A DNA stretch of 64,000 nt. It comes from UBA6163 sp031411655 (lineage in GTDB: Bacteria; Planctomycetota; Planctomycetia; Pirellulales; Pirellulaceae). Where the stretch lies: positions 62,001 through 126,000 of the forward strand of contig JANOBM010000040.1 of NCBI GenBank assembly GCA_031411655.1, read 5' to 3'. The notes under the pieces are model-generated. The model saw only the letters and a list, made by a program, of their open reading frames with translations. It was not told where the DNA came from and did no database searches. A program made the position numbers and the translations under genes. Shown one piece after another: positions 26,927 to 35,924 of the stretch (positions within the stretch are counted from its first letter, which is position 1; each line of letters opens with the position of its first letter).

Positions 26927-27757
26927 TTGCCACTTTCATCCCGATTCTTGCCAGTGATCACCAGTGTTCAAAACGCATGGGTAAAGTCGCTTAAACGGTT
27001 GCATCATTCCTCCGTTAGAACATCGGAGCGGCGATTCCTAGTAGAAGGCCCTCACCTGTTGGATGAGGCCATTGCTACCGATTGGCCGCTCGAAGCCGTC
27101 TGCTTTGATGCCACCTGGGAAGCACAAAATCAAGGCCTATTGTCGCGACTGCTTCAAGACACTTCACGCTCTTCCATGATCCTACAGCCAGTATCCACAG
27201 AAGTCCTCCGCCGGCTATCGACTACGGATTCTCCCTGTTCAGTAGTCGGCGTGGCGGTTCTTCCACCGCCTGCCGCTTTCCCTTCAGCTCCGCTTTCGTT
27301 GGCGCTGGCTGTTGAGTCGCTTCAAGACCCCGGCAACTTGGGTTCATTGATTCGAATCACGGCAGGTGCAGGGATTGGTCCTGTGATCTTGGGCGCGGAG
27401 AGCGTCGACGCTACGAATTCAAAGGTACTACGCGCATCGGCAGGCCAATGGTTTCGTCAGCCTCCCGTGACAGTAAACTTGGTCGAAATTTTGCGAATTC
27501 AACGCCAAGCAAATGTCCAAGTTTTGGCAGCCTCCGCGGAGGGGGTGCCCTTTTGGGAATGTGACCTCACCGCGCCGACCATATTCTTGCTGGGTAACGA
27601 AGGATCGGGACTAAGCCAATCGATGCGAAACGCCTCGACCAGCACAATTGCGGTGCCAATGGCCGCCGGGGTTGAATCAATGAATGTGGCAGTCATCGGG
27701 GCGTTGTTGGCATATGAAGCGAAGCGTCAGCGAGCCAACGCCGTGAAACACGCTTGA
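26927..27757 (+). CDS. TrmH/SpoU family RNA 2'-O-methyltransferase
   Basis: A protein of 276 residues of the SPOUT class that methylates ribose 2'-OH in rRNA or tRNA using S-adenosylmethionine. An N-terminal RNA-binding substrate domain (VQNAWVKSLKRLHHSSVR, RRFLVEGPHLLDEA) precedes the knotted catalytic domain with motif 1 LQDPGNLGSLIRITAGAGIG, motif 2 FLLGNEGSGLS and motif 3 VPMAAGVESMNVAVIGALL. The start is uncertain: TTG 26927 has GGGA 8 bases upstream, while GTG 26954 would give a typical family N-terminus (ITSVQNAWVKSLK). The target nucleotide cannot be inferred. Confidence 0.9.
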   Translation: MPLSSRFLPVITSVQNAWVKSLKRLHHSSVRTSERRFLVEGPHLLDEAIATDWPLEAVCFDATWEAQNQGLLSRLLQDTSRSSMILQPVSTEVLRRLSTTDSPCSVVGVAVLPPPAAFPSAPLSLALAVESLQDPGNLGSLIRITAGAGIGPVILGAESVDATNSKVLRASAGQWFRQPPVTVNLVEILRIQRQANVQVLAASAEGVPFWECDLTAPTIFLLGNEGSGLSQSMRNASTSTIAVPMAAGVESMNVAVIGALLAYEAKRQRANAVKHA

Positions 27758-27830
27758 AAATCGGTCTGTCGCAATCTTGCCAAGGTTTGTTACATCGCTG
27801 TGAGATCTCCATCTCGCAGAGAAGTTAAAC

Positions 27831-28652
27831 ATGAGCGTGTCGCCGCAGTCGGAACATTCGTCGCTGATTTCGCTACCACTTTCTGCGAGGGTAGAGCCCT
27901 CATTCCTTGTCTTTATCCAAAGACCGGGACTGTTGCTTTGGGCCGCAGTTTGCACTGCTCTGATGGTGCCTCTGGCTACACTTGTCGATATTCAAGTCGC
28001 ACGTTGGTTCGATAGTGAACCATTCCCAACCGATTTTTCCGATGCTTTGGAATTGACTCGAGGTTACGCTCACGGGAGTGGAATCTTCTTTATTTTGCTT
28101 TCGGTCCTACTACTCGCACCCGATCGGCGATGGCTTTTGCCACGTTTGGCGGCGATGACCTGTGGTGGTGGCGCGATTGCCACGATCATCAAGATGTTTG
28201 TGTTGCGTCCCAAGCCCACTCAGGTCAAACTCGATTTTGCAACGATCGAGACCGCATGGCTGTGGCGATTCGATTGGACCCTTGAACAAGTTGCAACCTT
28301 CGATGCCGGTACAAGGGCCTTTCCGAGTGGAAACATGGCGACCGCGGTCGCATTGACGATCGGTTTGTGTTTGGTTGCTCCGCGCGGCCGCTGGCTTTTC
28401 TTATTGTTTTGTGGACTGACTGTATTGCAACGTCTGCATGGAGGATCGCACTTTTTCAGCGATGTAATCGGTGGTGCGTCGGTTGGCTTGATTTGGAGCT
28501 ATATCTGTTTGCATCCACGTTTGCTTGGCTCACTTTTTGACAAGATGGAGCCAGAAGGCGAACTCAGTAATCATAGCCTACCGCTGACGCCGCCCGTCGA
28601 AAAAATCGTGCCCCAGGTATTAGAAAAACCAGTCACTCGCCGTGTCGCATAG
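27831..28652 (+). CDS. PAP2 superfamily membrane phosphatase with altered PSGH motif
   Basis: A 273-residue integral membrane protein of the type-2 phosphatidic acid phosphatase family, which dephosphorylates lipid phosphates such as undecaprenyl pyrophosphate or phosphatidic acid. Six helices are visible. Motif 1 is KMFVLRPKP (near 119) and motif 3 is RLHGGSHFFSD (Arg-x5-His-x3-Asp), both intact. Motif 2 reads FPSGN near 163-166 instead of PSGH, so the general-acid histidine is replaced by asparagine; activity may be lowered or altered. The gene is convergent with MoxR, with 5 bases between stop codons. Confidence 0.85.
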   Translation: MSVSPQSEHSSLISLPLSARVEPSFLVFIQRPGLLLWAAVCTALMVPLATLVDIQVARWFDSEPFPTDFSDALELTRGYAHGSGIFFILLSVLLLAPDRRWLLPRLAAMTCGGGAIATIIKMFVLRPKPTQVKLDFATIETAWLWRFDWTLEQVATFDAGTRAFPSGNMATAVALTIGLCLVAPRGRWLFLLFCGLTVLQRLHGGSHFFSDVIGGASVGLIWSYICLHPRLLGSLFDKMEPEGELSNHSLPLTPPVEKIVPQVLEKPVTRRVA

Positions 28653-28657
28653 CAACG

Positions 28658-29641
28658 TTATGTTCTTGGCACTTCGATCCCTTGAATCATCGTTCGAAGC
28701 TCATTGTCGACATTTTTGCCTTCGACTTCGGCTTCCGCCGTTAGTTGAACGCGATGACGGAGCGCCGGCAAAACGATTGAAGCAACATCATCGGGGACTG
28801 CAAAGTCGCGGCCTGAGAACGCGGCAAGAGTTCGTGCGGCTTGCATCAGGGCGATACCTGCTCGAGGCGAAGCGCCCAAATGGAACGAAGGCCACGATCT
28901 GGTCGAACGTACAATCGTATTGATGTAGTTCACCAATTCGTCTTCAATTCTCACACCACCACATGCGTGCATGATGGCGCGAACTTGTTCAGGATTAGTG
29001 ACTGGCTGAATTTCATCAAGCAATCGCTGATTTAAATCGATTTGTTGGCTATGCATGCGGAGAATTTCTGCTTCCTCTGCGGCCGAAGGGTAATCAATGC
29101 ATAGCTTGAACATGAACCGGTCGAGTTGAGCCTCAGGTAGCGCATAGGTCCCTTCGCTTTCCAGTGGATTTTGTGTCGCGAGCACCAAAAACGGCAGTGG
29201 TACACGATGGCTCGTTCCGTCAATGGTCACGCGATATTCCTGCATGATTTCTAGCAACGCCGCGTGCGTCTTGGCTGGCGAGCGGTTGATCTCGTCAGCC
29301 AGTAGAAATTGCGTAAAAACCGGTCCTGGTCGAAATCGGAATTCGGACCTTTGCATGTCGTAAACCGGTGCCCCCGTGATATCCGAAGGCATCAAGTCAG
29401 CAGTGAATTGAATGCGGCCAAAGTTGCAGCCCAGAATTCGGCCAAGTGTACGAACAAAAAGCGTTTTCCCTAACCCAGGCACCGACTCAATCAATACGTG
29501 CCCTCCACTGATGAGCGCCGTCAATGTACCGAGTACCAGTTCATCCTGACCGACGTAGAGTTTACTAACTTCTTGGGTGATCGCATCGTAAATGCGTCGC
29601 ACTTCACTCAGCTCAATCGTCGGCGTACTTGCAATGCTCAA
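28658..29641 (-). CDS. MoxR family AAA+ ATPase
   Basis: A 327-residue AAA+ chaperone-like ATPase of the MoxR group, thought to insert cofactors or assemble complexes together with VWA-domain partners. Walker A is ESVPGLGKTLFVRTLG, Walker B LLADEINRSPAKTHAALLEIMQE, sensor 1 FLVLATQNPLESEGTY, and the C-terminal lid contains HLGASPRAGIALMQAARTLA. The start is a TTG whose last two bases and the following A form the stop codon of the DUF4350 gene (TTGA), so translation is coupled. It ends the six-gene operon; the usual following DUF58 gene is absent. Confidence 0.95.
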   Translation of the reverse strand: MSIASTPTIELSEVRRIYDAITQEVSKLYVGQDELVLGTLTALISGGHVLIESVPGLGKTLFVRTLGRILGCNFGRIQFTADLMPSDITGAPVYDMQRSEFRFRPGPVFTQFLLADEINRSPAKTHAALLEIMQEYRVTIDGTSHRVPLPFLVLATQNPLESEGTYALPEAQLDRFMFKLCIDYPSAAEEAEILRMHSQQIDLNQRLLDEIQPVTNPEQVRAIMHACGGVRIEDELVNYINTIVRSTRSWPSFHLGASPRAGIALMQAARTLAAFSGRDFAVPDDVASIVLPALRHRVQLTAEAEVEGKNVDNELRTMIQGIEVPRT

Positions 29642-31026
29642 GATGGTTCTTTCGGTGGTGGAGGGAGATTGGTTTCTGCACTGGCAGCTATGATTGGCTT
29701 CGGAGTCGGTTCAGGTAACAACCATGGACCGCTCGACTCGCCGCGGATTCGCTTCATGTAGTCACTCACACGGCGACGAGCATATTGCTCCCCACCCGAT
29801 TTCTGCATTAATGCGGCAACAGCATCAATGTGATCCGAAAAATTGCTATCGGGTGACTCGACTAGCTCTCTAGGTCTGCCGAAAATCGGAAGTAATACCA
29901 TGCATGAAAAGAAGCCCAGCACGATCAGATGGAACATGATCAAACTGAGTGGCCAAATCGTCAATAACTCCAAGCCGGTCATCGCGTTTATTTCTGGATC
30001 AGCCTCCGTCACCGAGACGCCGGAAAAATTGCTCGAGATGAAGCCAACCAATCCAGGCTGATCGGACGTGTCAGCGATCAACTGAGCCGCGAGCGCCTGG
30101 CCTTGAGGAGAGGCGAGAGTGTAATTGCATAAGAGTGAACCGCAGCCAACGACAATGATTTTTGAATCATTCCATTCCTTCGCGGTGATCGTTACCACCA
30201 CGGGCGAACCATCGGCGGCTTGGATGATCGAACGATGCTCTAAAGTGAGCGTCGAATTGCCGTAGGTCATCCCCGCGGGACCGAGTGGCAGGTTGGTGGG
30301 TGCTGGAGGAGAAGTTGGTTGTGTGGCGGGTGGTTGTGTGGTGGATGCCGGAGGAAAACTTGGTTGTGTGGTGGGTGGTTGAGGAGTCGCCGCTGAAGGA
30401 TTCACTGTCGTCGGGTTGGCGATCGCCGGATTCGCGACTGTATTCGCTACCACCACTTTGTAGCGAACCGTTGCATCGCCGTCAGGCAACTGAGACGATT
30501 CGATCTTGGTCCTGTCGGCTAATCGCTCAATCTGGAACCAACCGTTGCTCATGATGACGCCGTCTTGGAGACGCTCTATCAATTGGGCGGATATTAAAGT
30601 TGCGATTCGGCGACGATATTCCATTTTCTGTTTCGGCGGAGCTAGGCCGCTAGCTTTTTCAAAATAAGCAAGCTCACAGCCACCGTCCGGAACCACATAA
30701 ATGAGCGTACGCTTTTCCTCGGCCAACCATTTGTCGAACCACGCAGTTGCGTTCGCGTAAAGGCTATCGCGAACCGTCGGTGTCCAGACGATGGCATCGA
30801 CATTCTTCAGTCGGCTATTGAGTCTGGTGATGTCGCGGGTCGTCCATCCTTCATGGAGGTAGGCTCGCCTCAACACACCAAACCCGTTGATGCTTTGGTC
30901 TCCCCTGCTCCCTTTGGACGCTCCGTATTCGGTGCGAAGTCTTTGATTGCAACCTGTCATTACAATGGTCACTACCGTCATCGCAAGGCTCAGCGTCCAA
31001 CGAGGTTCAATCGGTCGGTAACTCAT
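29638..31026 (-). CDS. DUF4350 membrane-anchored protein
   Basis: A 462-residue protein with an N-terminal hydrophobic or signal segment (LSLAMTVVTIVMTGC; possible lipobox), a DUF4350 domain at about 30-300 (SINGFGVLRRAYLHEGWTTR, LIYVVPDGGCELAYFE), and one C-terminal helix (LLTIWPLSLIMFHLIVLGFF) before a cytoplasmic tail. A Pro/Thr/Gln low-complexity insert of about 40 residues (near 215-255, with repeated TTQP and PPA units) interrupts the domain and is encoded by imperfect repeats. DUF4350 proteins regularly sit with MoxR and DUF4129 genes; the biochemical role is unknown. Both ends overlap neighbours by four bases. Confidence 0.85.
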   Translation of the reverse strand: MSYRPIEPRWTLSLAMTVVTIVMTGCNQRLRTEYGASKGSRGDQSINGFGVLRRAYLHEGWTTRDITRLNSRLKNVDAIVWTPTVRDSLYANATAWFDKWLAEEKRTLIYVVPDGGCELAYFEKASGLAPPKQKMEYRRRIATLISAQLIERLQDGVIMSNGWFQIERLADRTKIESSQLPDGDATVRYKVVVANTVANPAIANPTTVNPSAATPQPPTTQPSFPPASTTQPPATQPTSPPAPTNLPLGPAGMTYGNSTLTLEHRSIIQAADGSPVVVTITAKEWNDSKIIVVGCGSLLCNYTLASPQGQALAAQLIADTSDQPGLVGFISSNFSGVSVTEADPEINAMTGLELLTIWPLSLIMFHLIVLGFFSCMVLLPIFGRPRELVESPDSNFSDHIDAVAALMQKSGGEQYARRRVSDYMKRIRGESSGPWLLPEPTPKPIIAASAETNLPPPPKEPS

Positions 31027-31826
31027 GCCGCTACCTCCGTGGAGCGTCTGACCAACGCTTCGAGTCGCTGATTGTCATCCCACAACTGGGTAAATGCTTC
31101 TTTGGTGGGGGTGTGACGGCCAAAGTACGATGCTTCGAAAATGGCAACAGTCGCTCGTAGTAAATGGGAAAGCTCAGCAGATTGACGTTTGACCTCCGAG
31201 ACATATCGTCCGTTGGTTTTTCCTCGGGATAGTCGCAGCCATTCAAAACGATCGAGCAGTAAAAGTTGGTGGCCGAAGAGGCATTTGATTGCCTCGTCGA
31301 AGTTTCCTTGAAGCATGTATCGCTCGGCATCTCCTCGCAAATCAAAACCCGATCGTCGTAGTTCGATGGGCAATTCTTGCATGCGTTTTCGAGTTTGTTC
31401 ATCGATACCGTTTCGATCGTTGCCGAGCCATCGATCTTGACTACTCATTGCTTCCGGAGAAATCCGTGACACCGCATACAGGATCCCGATTGCAACGCCA
31501 ACGAAGAGAACTCCCAGGATCGCCCAGCCGATCAAATTACCTCCGCCGCCACTGCTGAACCAACTTGACGAATTCCCGCTGGGGTTCGACGGCGAAGAGA
31601 TCCGTTTTGCCTGTGGTAACCAACGACTATTCCGGTGAACGGAGTCTTGCTGGGTATCGCGAAGTGGGATGGGGGTAATGGTTTCAGATTCCGGATCGAA
31701 CCAGGGCGTTTTACCGATCTCGTCGACCGCTTCTGAAACGGTTTGTTTGCTACCCGTGGGCTCGCTCTCTTTCGCGTATACCCAACACGGCGACAATAGC
31801 AACAAGACAGTGATTGCGTATTTCAT
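31023..31826 (-). CDS. DUF4129 membrane protein
   Basis: A 267-residue protein with an N-terminal signal peptide (YAITVLLLLSPCWVYA), a low-complexity extracytoplasmic stretch, one membrane helix at about 95-118 (LIGWAILGVLFVGVAIGILY) and a cytoplasmic DUF4129 domain in the C-terminal third (RYMLQGNFDEAIKCLFGHQL, LSRGKTNGRYVSEV). The role is unknown, but DUF4129 proteins are standard partners of MoxR/DUF58 clusters. Start and stop overlap the neighbouring genes (ATGA). Confidence 0.85.
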   Translation of the reverse strand: MKYAITVLLLLSPCWVYAKESEPTGSKQTVSEAVDEIGKTPWFDPESETITPIPLRDTQQDSVHRNSRWLPQAKRISSPSNPSGNSSSWFSSGGGGNLIGWAILGVLFVGVAIGILYAVSRISPEAMSSQDRWLGNDRNGIDEQTRKRMQELPIELRRSGFDLRGDAERYMLQGNFDEAIKCLFGHQLLLLDRFEWLRLSRGKTNGRYVSEVKRQSAELSHLLRATVAIFEASYFGRHTPTKEAFTQLWDDNQRLEALVRRSTEVAA

Positions 31827-32800
31827 TTGGTATTGCCATTGGGTGTCAGTCGCTGCGAATTCGTTAACGAACTGCTCGCATCGACTGTCTCGCCAAACTG
31901 ACGAATCGCCTCAGCTCGAACTGCCAATTGCACCTCCCAACCTTCTAGCCTGATTCGCGTGTCTAAGTACCCGAGGAAACGAATGAGAACACTCAAGGAC
32001 GCAGCCGCCCAAAGTGCCAGTGGTAGTAAAACGAGGTAGACAAACGTGTCCCACTCCCAAACGCCAAATAGGATCCCTCGGACCCAAAGAAAGCTGTAAA
32101 GTCCAAGCCATGCGAGAACGGTAAGTAGCAGCGCCATAGCAATAAACCGTCCAGAAAGTTCACCGGCCACGGGTCGATGTAATGCCGAACTACGTTTCCT
32201 AGCCGATATCGCTAGATTTCCAATAGGACTTTTCTTGGCGATTACCGGACAGCGTTCCAACAATAAAATCTCTGGCAGGAACGGCCGGTGTCCCCGCAGT
32301 AGCATTACTACTAATGCGATTGAGCATGGCCAAACAAAGTCGTTTGCGATGTCCATGTCATTCCCCCAATTGATCGCGATGATTGCCATGACGGGAATTG
32401 GCCCTCTCAAAACTCCCAGTACCCAAAACCACCGAAAAAAGGATGCTTTAGCTTCATGGAATACGGATCGCCAAGTTGGCCGACTCTCAAAAACGGCTTG
32501 GCCGAGATAAAGCGTCGTCAAAGCTCCTGCGGCGGGCGCTTGAAGAAAGACGAGTAGCGTCATCAAAATGTTGTACTTGGTGAGGTTGTTGGCCATATCC
32601 TCGTCGAAAGCAAGAAGGTTGTATTCGTTGATCGGAATCCAACCCAGCAAAACGAAATTGAGGATTGCCCAAGGTAACGCACCGGTAGCGAATCCAAGGA
32701 TGACCGCCGATGGATAGCATCGGATCATCACCATCGCCAAATCGGCGATTTCGGTCAACGTTCTCGCTCGAATGGCAACATGCGTTTGGTCAAGTTGCAT
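31823..32800 (-). CDS. Multi-spanning membrane protein of the MoxR operon
   Basis: A 325-residue integral membrane protein with about six helices and no confidently recognised domain. The frame is open from 32836, but ATG 32800 has AGAGG at good spacing and gives an 11-base overlap with spoIIM, so 32800 is preferred. The N-terminal segment (RTLTEIADLAMVMIRCYPSA) looks amphipathic and cytoplasmic. Position between SpoIIM and DUF4129 suggests it belongs to the same membrane complex. It may be a distant relative of the transporter-like glycerophosphodiester-phosphodiesterase membrane domain or a DUF4013-type protein; this was not resolved. Confidence 0.8.
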   Translation of the reverse strand: MQLDQTHVAIRARTLTEIADLAMVMIRCYPSAVILGFATGALPWAILNFVLLGWIPINEYNLLAFDEDMANNLTKYNILMTLLVFLQAPAAGALTTLYLGQAVFESRPTWRSVFHEAKASFFRWFWVLGVLRGPIPVMAIIAINWGNDMDIANDFVWPCSIALVVMLLRGHRPFLPEILLLERCPVIAKKSPIGNLAISARKRSSALHRPVAGELSGRFIAMALLLTVLAWLGLYSFLWVRGILFGVWEWDTFVYLVLLPLALWAAASLSVLIRFLGYLDTRIRLEGWEVQLAVRAEAIRQFGETVDASSSLTNSQRLTPNGNTK

Positions 32801-33839
32801 GCGTTGACCTCTCGTCTGGATCCGCAAGCGGATCATAGTGCATGGTCTCGTCGTCTGCTTGGTGACGTTCGCTATGTTGAGGGAAGCCGAGAACGATGAA
32901 ATAGAAGCTAATCAGACCAGCGGAAAAAATCGCCCATCCTGCTTTTATCAGATAGGGCAATGGGCTTGGTGAGATAAATCCTTCGGTAAATGCTGCGAGG
33001 AAAAACAGGCAGGCCGAAGCGGCCATGATCGGTACGGCACGCCGTGCCGCCAAGCGAAGCGACGTCGCTCGAGTCAATCCTCCCGTATGAAAGAGCCCAA
33101 TCCCGAACCGCAATCCCGCAGCGCCTGCGAGTGCGATTGCGGTGAGTTCAAAAGGTCCGTGAGCCGTTACAAAATGGAGAAAATTATCTCCACCGACAGA
33201 GTCCTCGCGCGCCATGTAACCGAACATCGCTCCCAACGTCACCGCGTTGAAGGCAAGTTCAAAGACGCATGGAATGATAAGCACGCCGAAAGCAAAGCAC
33301 TGTAGGCCGATACCGGTGTTATGCATGATGTAAAAGCCAGCCATGCCGACATAATGATCGAGAGAGCCATTTATCGGTTGTTCGTACATTTGCTCTAACT
33401 GGGAAATTTGCTGTTCACCAACAAGTTTTTGGACGTAGTCGGGAAACCAATCCTCATTAACCCCTATCAACGCAGACAAGAAAAACAGTCCGAAGAAAAG
33501 CAGTGTGGCAACACGAACGCAAGGGTCGCTAAAAATTTGGTGCGGTGCGACCTTGAATACCGTCTCCGCCCATGTTGTCGGATCGATACGGCTAGCACGA
33601 TACAAGCGGTTGTGTGCGCGAGCGACCAGTCGATGCAAATAGGTCACTGTCGCTGGCGGAAGTTGGTAGGAATCAGCCAACGCCAAATCAGCACATGCGG
33701 CACGATAGAGCGATGCGAAGCGAGAAATACCCGCAGCACCATTCCGTTTGTCTTTTCCGGAAAGTTCTAGCGAGTCACAAAGTTTTTCCAGCTCAATCCA
33801 TTGCTGTTGACGGCGTTCGAGGACCTTTGCAAAGTTCAA
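32790..33839 (-). CDS. SpoIIM family membrane protein
   Basis: A 349-residue protein of the stage II sporulation protein M family. The N-terminal helical part (VLERRQQQWIELEKLCDSLE; FASLYRAACADLALADSY; LHRLVARAHNRLYRA) is the typical cytoplasmic lead of non-sporulating SpoIIM relatives; five or six membrane helices follow, with the MHNTGIGLQCFAFGVLIIPC and VTAHGPFELTAIALAGAAGL signatures. In Bacillus, SpoIIM works in septal peptidoglycan remodelling; here sporulation is not implied. Start overlaps the RDD gene by four bases, and its end overlaps the next gene by 11. Confidence 0.9.
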   Translation of the reverse strand: MNFAKVLERRQQQWIELEKLCDSLELSGKDKRNGAAGISRFASLYRAACADLALADSYQLPPATVTYLHRLVARAHNRLYRASRIDPTTWAETVFKVAPHQIFSDPCVRVATLLFFGLFFLSALIGVNEDWFPDYVQKLVGEQQISQLEQMYEQPINGSLDHYVGMAGFYIMHNTGIGLQCFAFGVLIIPCVFELAFNAVTLGAMFGYMAREDSVGGDNFLHFVTAHGPFELTAIALAGAAGLRFGIGLFHTGGLTRATSLRLAARRAVPIMAASACLFFLAAFTEGFISPSPLPYLIKAGWAIFSAGLISFYFIVLGFPQHSERHQADDETMHYDPLADPDERSTHAT

Positions 33840-34870
33840 GATTCTTTCGCCTCCAGCGGTTCGCTCAAGATCACCGGCTGTAAAAGATCGACTGGCATTT
33901 CCGAAGAAGCGACGCCGGCGGCCCTTGCGGAGTTAGATGCGTCGTTCATAAGACTTTCAGTGGATGAAGCGATGGTCGCTTGCACCGTCAATTTCTTGGC
34001 ATCGCGTAACAACGGGCTTGCGCTGGCCAGCGGCCCCATGGCGACAGGCTCGCTTCGCGAATCACTGAGGAAGGTTGCGTGGTAGAGAGCAACCATCAAT
34101 AAATCCGGGTCCACGTCTGGTCGGAATTCAAACCGCTCGATGAGAGGCGTTGTTAAGTGCATGGCGATCTCACGACGTCGCGAGGGAGTCAGATAGGCAC
34201 GACGTTCACAATAAACCGCAAGCGTACGAGCCATGCTTCGCGAAATGCGATAGTCGCCTGGGATGTAAGATGCCAATGCGGGCACGCGAGGATCGTCTAC
34301 TTTCGTCACCGGCAATCGCCAACTCTTTTCGTCGATGACCACCATGGTCCCAGCGGCGATGTCTCCCAGTCGTTGCATTCTTCGCGTGCAAATCACACTG
34401 ATAAAGCCGATCATCCCGGTCGGTATCAAGAAAACCGGTGGCGCGTCCTCGGCGAACTGACTCAGAGCTGCAAAGGGAGCGATGTCAGCGATGCGAACAA
34501 GATTGCGTACAACGGCTCTTGTACCGTCGATAGGGCGACCGTCAACACAGATGACTCGAAGGCCGCAAGCCCATTTTCCAATGGTGCGTCCGTTGAAATG
34601 GGTTTCAAAAAATGTGCCGTAAAACCAACTGATGATGAAATAAAAAACCAGCATCGTGGCCAAAAGAAAAGAGCTAAGGGAACCGATGTCGGTGAGCAAG
34701 CCAACGAACAGCAACGTCAAACCGACGAGGAAAATAATGGTCCAGCGGGCGGCGACGTCAATCAGGTAGGCAGGCAGGCGACGAAACGGACCTGCCAACT
34801 GATATTCGAATGCGATGTTCTCTGGGGTGATCACCTCGATGGTCGTATCCAGTGGACTCGCGTTGGTCAT
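33836..34870 (-). CDS. RDD family membrane protein
   Basis: A 344-residue protein with an N-terminal RDD domain (about 20-175): FRRLPAYLIDVAARWTIIF holds the Arg and the Asp, then three helices and the GRTIGKWACGLRVICVDGRP motif. The C-terminal half is soluble, with a helical, Arg/Ala-rich segment and no known domain. RDD proteins are of uncertain function, some proposed to be ion transporters. As the first gene of the operon it probably follows the promoter in 34871-35110. The four-base overlap with spoIIM indicates coupled translation. Confidence 0.9.
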   Translation of the reverse strand: MTNASPLDTTIEVITPENIAFEYQLAGPFRRLPAYLIDVAARWTIIFLVGLTLLFVGLLTDIGSLSSFLLATMLVFYFIISWFYGTFFETHFNGRTIGKWACGLRVICVDGRPIDGTRAVVRNLVRIADIAPFAALSQFAEDAPPVFLIPTGMIGFISVICTRRMQRLGDIAAGTMVVIDEKSWRLPVTKVDDPRVPALASYIPGDYRISRSMARTLAVYCERRAYLTPSRRREIAMHLTTPLIERFEFRPDVDPDLLMVALYHATFLSDSRSEPVAMGPLASASPLLRDAKKLTVQATIASSTESLMNDASNSARAAGVASSEMPVDLLQPVILSEPLEAKES

Positions 34871-35110
34871 TGATTCCCAGCAACCTAATGGATGATCATC
34901 GTTTCCATGCCGAGCCCAAACGGTAACTCACGCCCTGGCCAGATTATCCGCTGAAGTAGGACTGCATTGCAACGCCCGCAACGCCTGTTGAATTCGTGCA
35001 AAATTGGTAAAATTGCCGCTCGTCTCGATTCCGCGTGTTAAAACGACCGTAACGTTCTGCCACGAATCGGTATTCCCTATTGTCCCTCCTCCTCTGCTGG
35101 TTAAGTGTTC

Positions 35111-35845
35111 ATGACTGATTTGATGAATAAGGTAGTTGCCATCACCGGCGGAGGCACTGGGATCGGCGCTGGGATCGCCAAGGAACTTGCGATGGCAGGT
35201 TGCCGTGTGATGATTGGAGGTCGTCGCGAAGAACCGCTTAAAAAACTTGCCTCGTCTGTCACCGCAACGCACCCCATCCAGAAGTGTACGTTAGACGTCG
35301 CTGAGCCAGAAAGTATTCGTAAGTTCTTCGAGACGACGCATGCGTCCTTGGGAGATGTAGACATATTGGTGAACAGTGCAGGAATCAATATTCAAAACCG
35401 CACGATGGCAGCGATGGATCCCGACGACTGGGACCGGGTGATGAAGATCAATGCGACGGGAGCCTACCGGTGCATGCTTGAAGTTTTACCCTCGATGCGT
35501 GAACGTCGTGACGGTCTGATCATTAATATCTCGTCGGTTGCGGGTAAACGCGCGATACAGCTAGGCGGGATCGTTTATTGCGCTTCGAAGTTCGCGATGA
35601 CTGCTTTAGGTACGGCGGTAAGCAATGAAGTTCGCGAGGAAGGCGTTCGAATTACCAATGTGTATCCCGGCGAAGTCAACACTCCGATACTGGATAATCG
35701 GCCTACACCCGTTTCGCAGGAGCACAAAGATGCCATTCTTCAGCCGGAAGACATCGCTGGCATCATCGTATCGATCTGCAGGCTACCCCCGCGAGCTTGC
35801 GTGCCTGAGATAGTCATTAAGCCGACAATTCAGCAATGGTTTTGA
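35111..35845 (+). CDS. Short-chain dehydrogenase/reductase
   Basis: A 244-residue classical SDR that oxidises or reduces an alcohol/keto group with NAD(P)(H). The nucleotide-binding motif is TGGGTGIG near the start, with GGRREE after the second strand (the Arg there favours NADPH). NSAG, the catalytic Ser in ISSVAGKRA and Tyr-x3-Lys in YCASKFAM are all present. ATG 35111 is preferred over the GTG at 35105. It is followed at 79 bases by an isochorismatase-like gene on the same strand. Substrate unknown. Confidence 0.92.
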   Translation: MTDLMNKVVAITGGGTGIGAGIAKELAMAGCRVMIGGRREEPLKKLASSVTATHPIQKCTLDVAEPESIRKFFETTHASLGDVDILVNSAGINIQNRTMAAMDPDDWDRVMKINATGAYRCMLEVLPSMRERRDGLIINISSVAGKRAIQLGGIVYCASKFAMTALGTAVSNEVREEGVRITNVYPGEVNTPILDNRPTPVSQEHKDAILQPEDIAGIIVSICRLPPRACVPEIVIKPTIQQWF

Positions 35846-35924
35846 ACGGTACCGCTTTTCCGGTCGATTGGAATGAGTCGACTGGTTGTGTTTTCTCTAA
35901 GACCCCATTTGAAGGTCCGTCATC

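Noticed and set aside
34157..34873. 238-codon plus-strand frame opposite the RDD gene
   Set aside because: Antisense to a well-supported gene, low-complexity composition, no ribosome binding site.
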